Source: Zetaproteobacteria bacterium
GTDB lineage: Bacteria; Pseudomonadota; Zetaproteobacteria; Mariprofundales; Mariprofundaceae
Reading direction: 5' to 3'
Assembly: GCA_021545665.1 (NCBI GenBank)
Contig: JAJRTX010000220.1
Span: 1 to 6,698 of the forward strand
DNA length: 6,698 bases
The notes below the pieces were generated by a model. It was given only the letters and a program-made list of their open reading frames with translations. It was not told the origin of the DNA and made no database searches. Below are positions 6,097 to 6,698 of this stretch, in pieces (the first letter of the stretch is position 1; each line of letters begins with the position of its first letter). The position numbers and the translations under genes are program-made.

Positions 6097-6123
6097 TTGA
6101 TTTGGCTTTATACTTGGTATAAG
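6097..6123 (+). promoter_or_regulatory. Candidate promoter and overlapping dyad before transketolase
   Basis: TTGATT (6097-6102) and TATAAG (6118-6123) could be -35 and -10 boxes, though the 15-base spacing is short. The -10 lies in a dyad TTATAC-TTG-GTATAA (6108-6122), which contains the T-N11-A pattern of LysR-type regulators. AT-rich DNA precedes it, as in an UP element. The start codon of transketolase lies about 45 bases downstream. Confidence 0.35.
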
Positions 6124-6166
6124 TACAGTTGCCACATCAGAAATTTACTACAGGGGAAACAAGCAT

Positions 6167-6698
6167 ATGACTAATAGCAGCCGCAGACACCTAGCCAATG
6201 CCGTTCGCGCACTTGCGATGGACAGCGTTCAGAAAGCAAACTCCGGACATCCGGGCGCACCTATGGGCATGGCAGATATCGCCGAAGTCCTGTGGAATGA
6301 TTACATGCAACACAACCCGAACAATCCGAAATGGGCTGATCGTGACCGTTTCATTCTGTCCAATGGTCACGGCTCTATGTTGATCTACTCCCTGCTGCAC
6401 CTGACAGGTTATGATTTGGGCATTGATGATCTGAAACAGTTCCGCCAACTGCATTCGCGCACACCAGGCCATCCTGAATATGGTTATGCACCGGGCGTTG
6501 AAACTACCACCGGCCCTCTGGGTCAGGGCATCACTAACGGTGTCGGCATGGCACTGGCTGAACAGACACTGGCGGCTCAGTTCAATAAACCGGGCCATAA
6601 AATTGTTGACCACAACACCTATGTATTCCTTGGCGATGGCTGCCTGATGGAAGGCATTTCTCATGAAGCCTGTTCACTGGCGGGCACATTGGGCCTGG
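6167..6698 (+). CDS. tkt: Transketolase, N-terminal part (runs off the right edge)
   Basis: The first 177 codons are present; the full enzyme is usually about 660-670 residues. Transketolase moves two-carbon ketol units between sugar phosphates in the Calvin and pentose phosphate cycles, using thiamine diphosphate and Mg. Visible cofactor and substrate motifs are [11 protein letters not shown] (26-36, with His28), [10 protein letters not shown] (65-74, with His68), GPLGQG (116-121) and [13 protein letters not shown] (156-168), the first half of the thiamine diphosphate GDG-N motif. The start is supported by AGGGGA 9 bases upstream and by the normal family beginning ([25 protein letters not shown] spans 6-30). 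Other Calvin cycle or glycolytic genes may follow beyond the edge. Confidence 0.95.
   Translation, partial: MTNSSRRHLANAVRALAMDSVQKANSGHPGAPMGMADIAEVLWNDYMQHNPNNPKWADRDRFILSNGHGSMLIYSLLHLTGYDLGIDDLKQFRQLHSRTPGHPEYGYAPGVETTTGPLGQGITNGVGMALAEQTLAAQFNKPGHKIVDHNTYVFLGDGCLMEGISHEACSLAGTLGL

Noticed and set aside
6103..6119. Sigma-54-like promoter TGGC-N7-TTGG before transketolase
   Set aside because: The -12 element has GG in place of the near-invariant GC and the -24 element lacks the AC, and it overlaps the better dyad and -10 candidate.
6191..6664. 157-codon minus-strand open frame antisense to transketolase
   Set aside because: Transketolase motifs are unambiguous on the plus strand; this is a by-product of codon use.

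Overview
The window is an ordinary-looking chromosomal stretch from a Gram-negative bacterium, most likely a proteobacterium. GC content is moderate, intrinsic terminators and AGGAG/AGGGGA ribosome-binding sites are present, and the proteins (HD-GYP regulator, class II fructose bisphosphatase, transketolase) are of proteobacterial type. Pyrophosphate-type phosphofructokinase, GlpX and transketolase together suggest an autotroph with the Calvin cycle (for example an iron or sulfur oxidiser) or a methylotroph. A zetaproteobacterium would fit, but no taxonomic marker in the window proves it. I see no phage, transposon, CRISPR array, tRNA or rRNA.

The left half is read on the minus strand. From the edge inward it holds: the first 57 codons of a probable B12-binding radical SAM protein (1-171); a 187-residue membrane protein with a general-stress-protein-like N-terminus (259-822); a clear intrinsic terminator (852-887); a pyrophosphate-type phosphofructokinase (918-2108); a 277-base spacer with candidate promoter and operator elements; and a REC-PAS-HD-GYP response regulator (2722-3849). 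The regulator's HD-GYP domain is interrupted by one in-frame TAA. The same frame continues for 111 well-preserved codons after the stop, down to 2386.

The right half is read on the plus strand, away from a divergent intergenic region (3850-4155). It holds an inositol monophosphatase family phosphatase (4156-4950), class II fructose-1,6-bisphosphatase GlpX (5078-6031) and the N-terminal 177 codons of transketolase (6167 to the edge). The plus-strand spacers are 127 and 135 bases and carry possible promoters, so these genes may be independently transcribed or only loosely linked.

Functionally this is a sugar-phosphate neighbourhood. The phosphofructokinase and GlpX catalyse the fructose-6-phosphate/fructose-1,6-bisphosphate step, one reversibly with pyrophosphate and one hydrolytically. 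Transketolase uses fructose-6-phosphate in the Calvin or pentose phosphate cycle. The items most worth a second look are the lone nonsense codon in the HD-GYP regulator, the GGND variant active site of the phosphofructokinase, and a dyad over the putative transketolase promoter. I found no convincing wholly new system.
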